Shown here piece by piece: positions 13,453-16,263 of a DNA stretch of 16,263 nt. The position numbers and the translations under genes are program-made. Numbering within the stretch: position 1 is the stretch's first letter; every line of letters starts with the position of its first letter. Origin of the DNA: Ethanoligenens sp047722935 (lineage in GTDB: Bacteria > Bacillota > Clostridia > Oscillospirales > Ethanoligenentaceae); contig JBDNZS010000061.1 in NCBI GenBank assembly GCA_047722935.1, positions 1 through 16,263 on the forward strand, given 5' to 3'. The notes under the pieces are model-generated. The model ran no database searches. It was not told the DNA's origin and saw nothing but the letters and a program-made list of their open reading frames with translations.

Positions 13453-13905
13453 TCACCGTTCTATATCTCTGCTTTTGTTGTGGCGCTTTGTGGACTTGTC
13501 CGGTTTTTCGCTTTCGTTGGATGGCCGGCATTTTTCCTGATTGGTTCGGGAGCCTTCCTCCTGCACGGTGTCCACATTATCAATCAGTCCGTCGATGCAG
13601 TCATAGTTTTGTTCCGTGTAAAGCTCGGCATTTTTGAGGTAGTTTTCCGGTCTGCCGTCCTCGGCAAGTGGAATCCCGTTGGTGTCATACGCAGCAGGGT
13701 TCGCACCGGGCACATCCCATCCGAACATGGAGCCGAACTGCATGGCGGCGGCCTGCGCTTTTGTTACGCCGAGGGTCTGATTGAGCTCTTCAACGGTTTT
13801 TTCGGTTGAATATGGGTAATACCCGGATTCTCCGCGCTTTATAGCGACTACCTGCCCATCCGACAAATTACGAACATAAGAAATTTCGGGAAGATTATCG
13901 TACAT
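13453..13905 (-). CDS. Conserved element protein of unknown function, 150 residues
   Basis: I know this type only as a small protein of Tn1549-like elements, with the pattern KRGESGYYPY (22-31) followed by VTKAQAAAMQFGSMFGWDVPGA (45-66). No function is established to my knowledge. The C-terminal 45 residues are charged and low in hydrophobics (KCRPSNESEKPDKSTKRHNK), probably disordered. The start ATG at 13905 was chosen over the in-frame upstream codon at 13959 because AAAGGA lies 6 nt upstream and the longer version overlaps the small membrane-protein gene. It has no membrane segment. Confidence 0.72.
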   Translation of the reverse strand: MYDNLPEISYVRNLSDGQVVAIKRGESGYYPYSTEKTVEELNQTLGVTKAQAAAMQFGSMFGWDVPGANPAAYDTNGIPLAEDGRPENYLKNAELYTEQNYDCIDGLIDNVDTVQEEGSRTNQEKCRPSNESEKPDKSTKRHNKSRDIER

Positions 13906-13919
13906 AACTGATCCTTTCT

Positions 13920-14081
13920 TTATTTGCAGAGGATAAACAGAACAGCAAACAGCGCGCACATAAAATCAGCAGCTACTTCGGTTACGATGGAGTGTTGTTT
14001 TTTGATACACCGCCATACTGCCATGCCTGCCCAAACCATAGCCACACAGGCGAAGATAATCTTTGCCGTCACAACGATCAT
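13920..14081 (-). CDS. Small two-helix membrane protein, 53 residues
   Basis: This short gene starts with an ATGA overlap with the topB stop codon and ends 14 nt before the next start. It encodes two hydrophobic segments (about 5-23, IIFACVAMVWAGMAVW, and 39-51, MCALFAVLFILC) joined by a short loop with a basic patch RCIKKQH. AAAGAAAGG directly abuts the ATG, which is too close; a GTG at 14072 has the same site at 9 nt and gives 50 residues, so that may be the true start. It fits tightly between its neighbours on the same strand, which supports it as a real gene. A role in the transfer apparatus membrane complex or as a coupling peptide is possible but not shown. Confidence 0.6.
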   Translation of the reverse strand: MIVVTAKIIFACVAMVWAGMAVWRCIKKQHSIVTEVAADFMCALFAVLFILCK

Positions 14082-16261
14082 CCTTTCTTTTTTGCGGCAA
14101 ATTCCAACTCAAATTGTGGCCAACGGTGGCCATCCTTGCCCGGTTTTTCGGTCAGTATGACGGTTGCATCGTAGGTCTTACCCGTCCGGGCTGAATACAG
14201 TCCTTTCATGGGAACGCGGCCATCACGGAGCAGACGGGAAACCACGCTGCGGGAAAGCGTCTTTTTAGATGTTGCAAAAAAGCGATTGTCTTTCCAAAGG
14301 GCAAACTGGCAGGGGTTAGATTCCTCATTATGCCCGGAACAACAGAACCCTTTCGGATTCTCATAAACAGGCCGTCCGCACCAAGGACATTTTCCAACTG
14401 GCTCCTGCCGTGTTTTTTCACGCTGAAACGGGTTTTCCGGCAGCACGGAAGGGGATGCCACAAGCTGGCGGACAAAATCCGCAATGCCCCCCATCCATGC
14501 ATCTGCATCCAGTTCTCCGCGCGCGATTTTGGTTAGACCATCTTCCCACTCTGCGGTCGTGCTGGCAGACGTAAGCTGTTCGGGAAGCACTCGAATGAGC
14601 TGGATGCCTTTTTCCGTTGGCAACAGATTTCGACCATCCCGGACGGCAAGAGACTGGTGGTTTCCCTTTTCCGGGACACGGAGCATTTTTTCAATGATTT
14701 CGGCCCGTGTAGCTGGTGTACCAAGCCCCTTGCGTTCCAAGTCTTGGATTTCTGCAAATTCTTCTGCACTGGCATTCTCCATCGCGGCCAACAAGGTGTC
14801 TTCTGTGAAATGTTTAGGCGGTGTTGTGGAGCCGGTGCGGATCTCGGCTTTTATCACCTGGAAGGTATCTCCCTCGGCCATTGCCGGGAGAGTTGTTACC
14901 TTATCCTCTTTGGGACGATCCCGAAGCGTTTTGAAATATGTCTGTTCAATTTCTTTCCAGCCGGCAGCAAGTTCGGTACGCCCTTTTGCTGAAAAGAGGG
15001 CATCCGCACAGGAAAGCGTGACTGTCGTCTCAGTATAACGGTGTGCGCCGTCTACAGCACAAAGCAGCCGAACGGCGACCAGCGTCAGGATATTGCGTTC
15101 CATGGTCGGTGTAGAGGACAAGTCCGCTTTTAAAGCCGTTTGGGTAAGCAAAAGGGCATGATGATCGGATACTTTTTTGCTATTGATCACTCGATCAAAA
15201 TTGCCCGCATTGGAGATATCTTCAGCAAACGGCAAACGTGCAGCGGTTTCCTTGACCAGTGCGGGCAGTCCATCGCGCATGTCGTCCGTAAGGTATCGGC
15301 TGTCTGTACGGGGATAAGTCAACAGTTTCGCTTCATACAGGTTTTGTGCGGCAACCAACGTATCTTTTGCCGAATAGCCGAACAACCGGTTTGCGTCTCG
15401 CTGGAGAGATGTGAGGTCGTATAATTTGGGTGGGTTATCCGTCTTTTCCTTGCACTCTACTGCCTTTACGGCAGCCTGTTCACCGTCACACCGGCTCCAC
15501 AATTTTTTCGCGGCAGATTCTGCCCGGATGCGGTCACTTGACACACTGAATTTACCGCAATCGAGATCCAGCGTATAAAACGGTTCCTTTTTGAATGCTG
15601 CAATATCGTCCTCCCGATGAACCAAAAGCGCAAGGGTGGGAGAAAACACACGACCAATACTCAAGTTTGCATCATACAAAAGAGAGTACAGGCGCGACGC
15701 ATTCAGCCCGACAATCCAGTCTGCGCGTGATCGGCAAAGCGCGGCGGCGTAGAGACGGTCATATTCGGCACTGTCCTTCAAGTGTGCCATGCCATCAGCC
15801 AGTGCCTTTTCCTCCATGGAAGACACCCATAAGCGCTTGACGGGCTTCCGACACCCGCACATCATGTAGACCAAGCGAAAAATGAGCTCGCCTTCGCGTC
15901 CGGCGTCGGTTGCGCAGACGATGGTATCCACATCACTTTGAAGCATCAGACCGGTCAACGCATTAAATTGTGGCTGTGTTTTTGGGATAACGGCATATTT
16001 CCATTGTTCCGGCAAGATGGGCAGATCTTTCATCTGCCAGTCAGAATAGTCAGCATTATATGCATCGGGCGCGGCTAACTCAACCAGATGGCCAAGACAC
16101 CAGGATACCCGGTACCCGCCGCCCGTGAAGCAAGTTTTTTTCTTCTCTTTTGCACCAATTACTTTCGCAATTGAAGCTGCCACACTGGGCTTTTCTGCAA
16201 CGATCAACTTATGGCGAGTTTTAGGAAATGCGCAGGAATTGGCGTCAATTAAGTCATTCAT
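14078..16261 (-). CDS. topB: Type IA DNA topoisomerase III
   Basis: This 727-residue enzyme breaks and rejoins single strands and should resolve or decatenate element DNA during replication or transfer. The TOPRIM domain is intact, with the catalytic glutamate in LIVAEKPSVA (19-28) and TDAGREGELIF near 117-127. The active-site tyrosine is in LLTYPRTDSRYL near 316. The conserved KGLGTPATRA lies near 512. The C-terminus carries a zinc-ribbon-like part (CPWC near 625, then a second cysteine pair and a single cysteine) and a final FAAKKKG tail. The ATG at 16261 gives about 17 residues before the first strand, more than in most relatives, and it lies 2 bp from the window edge, so the true start and ribosome site may be outside. 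It is the first gene of the accessory operon seen here. Confidence 0.94.
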   Translation of the reverse strand: MNDLIDANSCAFPKTRHKLIVAEKPSVAASIAKVIGAKEKKKTCFTGGGYRVSWCLGHLVELAAPDAYNADYSDWQMKDLPILPEQWKYAVIPKTQPQFNALTGLMLQSDVDTIVCATDAGREGELIFRLVYMMCGCRKPVKRLWVSSMEEKALADGMAHLKDSAEYDRLYAAALCRSRADWIVGLNASRLYSLLYDANLSIGRVFSPTLALLVHREDDIAAFKKEPFYTLDLDCGKFSVSSDRIRAESAAKKLWSRCDGEQAAVKAVECKEKTDNPPKLYDLTSLQRDANRLFGYSAKDTLVAAQNLYEAKLLTYPRTDSRYLTDDMRDGLPALVKETAARLPFAEDISNAGNFDRVINSKKVSDHHALLLTQTALKADLSSTPTMERNILTLVAVRLLCAVDGAHRYTETTVTLSCADALFSAKGRTELAAGWKEIEQTYFKTLRDRPKEDKVTTLPAMAEGDTFQVIKAEIRTGSTTPPKHFTEDTLLAAMENASAEEFAEIQDLERKGLGTPATRAEIIEKMLRVPEKGNHQSLAVRDGRNLLPTEKGIQLIRVLPEQLTSASTTAEWEDGLTKIARGELDADAWMGGIADFVRQLVASPSVLPENPFQREKTRQEPVGKCPWCGRPVYENPKGFCCSGHNEESNPCQFALWKDNRFFATSKKTLSRSVVSRLLRDGRVPMKGLYSARTGKTYDATVILTEKPGKDGHRWPQFELEFAAKKKG

Positions 16262-16263
16262 AT

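Noticed and set aside
13906..13959. Longer start for the 150-residue protein
   Set aside because: The first 18 residues would overlap the small membrane protein gene and have no ribosome site, while AAAGGA stands 6 nt before the ATG at 13905.
1..16263. CRISPR arrays, tRNA or rRNA genes, insertion sequence ends, attachment sites
   Set aside because: None seen on reading both strands: no regularly spaced repeats, no cloverleaf-like segment, no transposase or integrase gene and no flanking direct repeats within the window.

Overview
This window is a backbone segment of an integrative conjugative or mobilizable element from a Clostridia-type Firmicute, probably a gut relative of the Oscillospiraceae or Lachnospiraceae. 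The gene set is of the Tn1549/CTn type: a topoisomerase III, small conserved accessory genes, a giant methylase-helicase (LtrC-like) protein, MobC and a VirD2/MobA-type relaxase. Shine-Dalgarno sites are strong and A/G-rich, and promoters are close to the sigma-A consensus, as expected for Firmicutes. Assignments rest on motifs read from the sequence and on remembered family features; no database search was possible.

Layout. Almost everything is read on the minus strand, so transcription runs from the right edge to the left. From the right: topB (about 16261 to 14078); a 53-residue two-helix membrane protein overlapping its stop; a 150-residue conserved unknown; a 99-residue winged-helix-like protein; a HAD-type 5'-nucleotidase with a TTG start; and a 131-residue acidic unknown. 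Two candidate terminator hairpins end this group. Next comes a separate cargo operon, an XRE regulator overlapping a nucleotidyltransferase, driven from a perfect 34-bp palindrome that contains a sigma-A promoter on both strands. An intrinsic terminator closes it, and its T-rich tail also carries the -35 box for the 2662-residue LtrC-like gene. That gene is coupled by TAATG to mobC. Between mobC and the relaxase lies a Fic-fold gene in the opposite (plus) orientation, the only credible plus-strand gene. The relaxase ends 43 bp before the left edge, and a good minus-strand promoter there points to another gene beyond the window.

How the parts fit. MobC and the relaxase should form the relaxosome that nicks oriT. 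TopB and the LtrC-like protein probably process, replicate or protect the transferred DNA; the methylase-helicase fusion resembles DarB-like antirestriction proteins in architecture. The XRE/nucleotidyltransferase pair looks like a toxin-antitoxin or abortive-infection cassette, and the Fic-fold gene, which has lost key catalytic residues, is a second cargo gene.

The most striking observation is inside the giant gene. Its compositionally odd linker (about residues 280-405) overlaps, in another frame of the same strand, a complete 124-residue TnpV-family gene with its own Shine-Dalgarno site. The linker therefore looks like a frame-shifted reading of tnpV, either a working nested gene or its fossil. 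There is no gap over 300 bp without a gene, and I see no rRNA, tRNA, CRISPR array, insertion sequence ends or attachment site.
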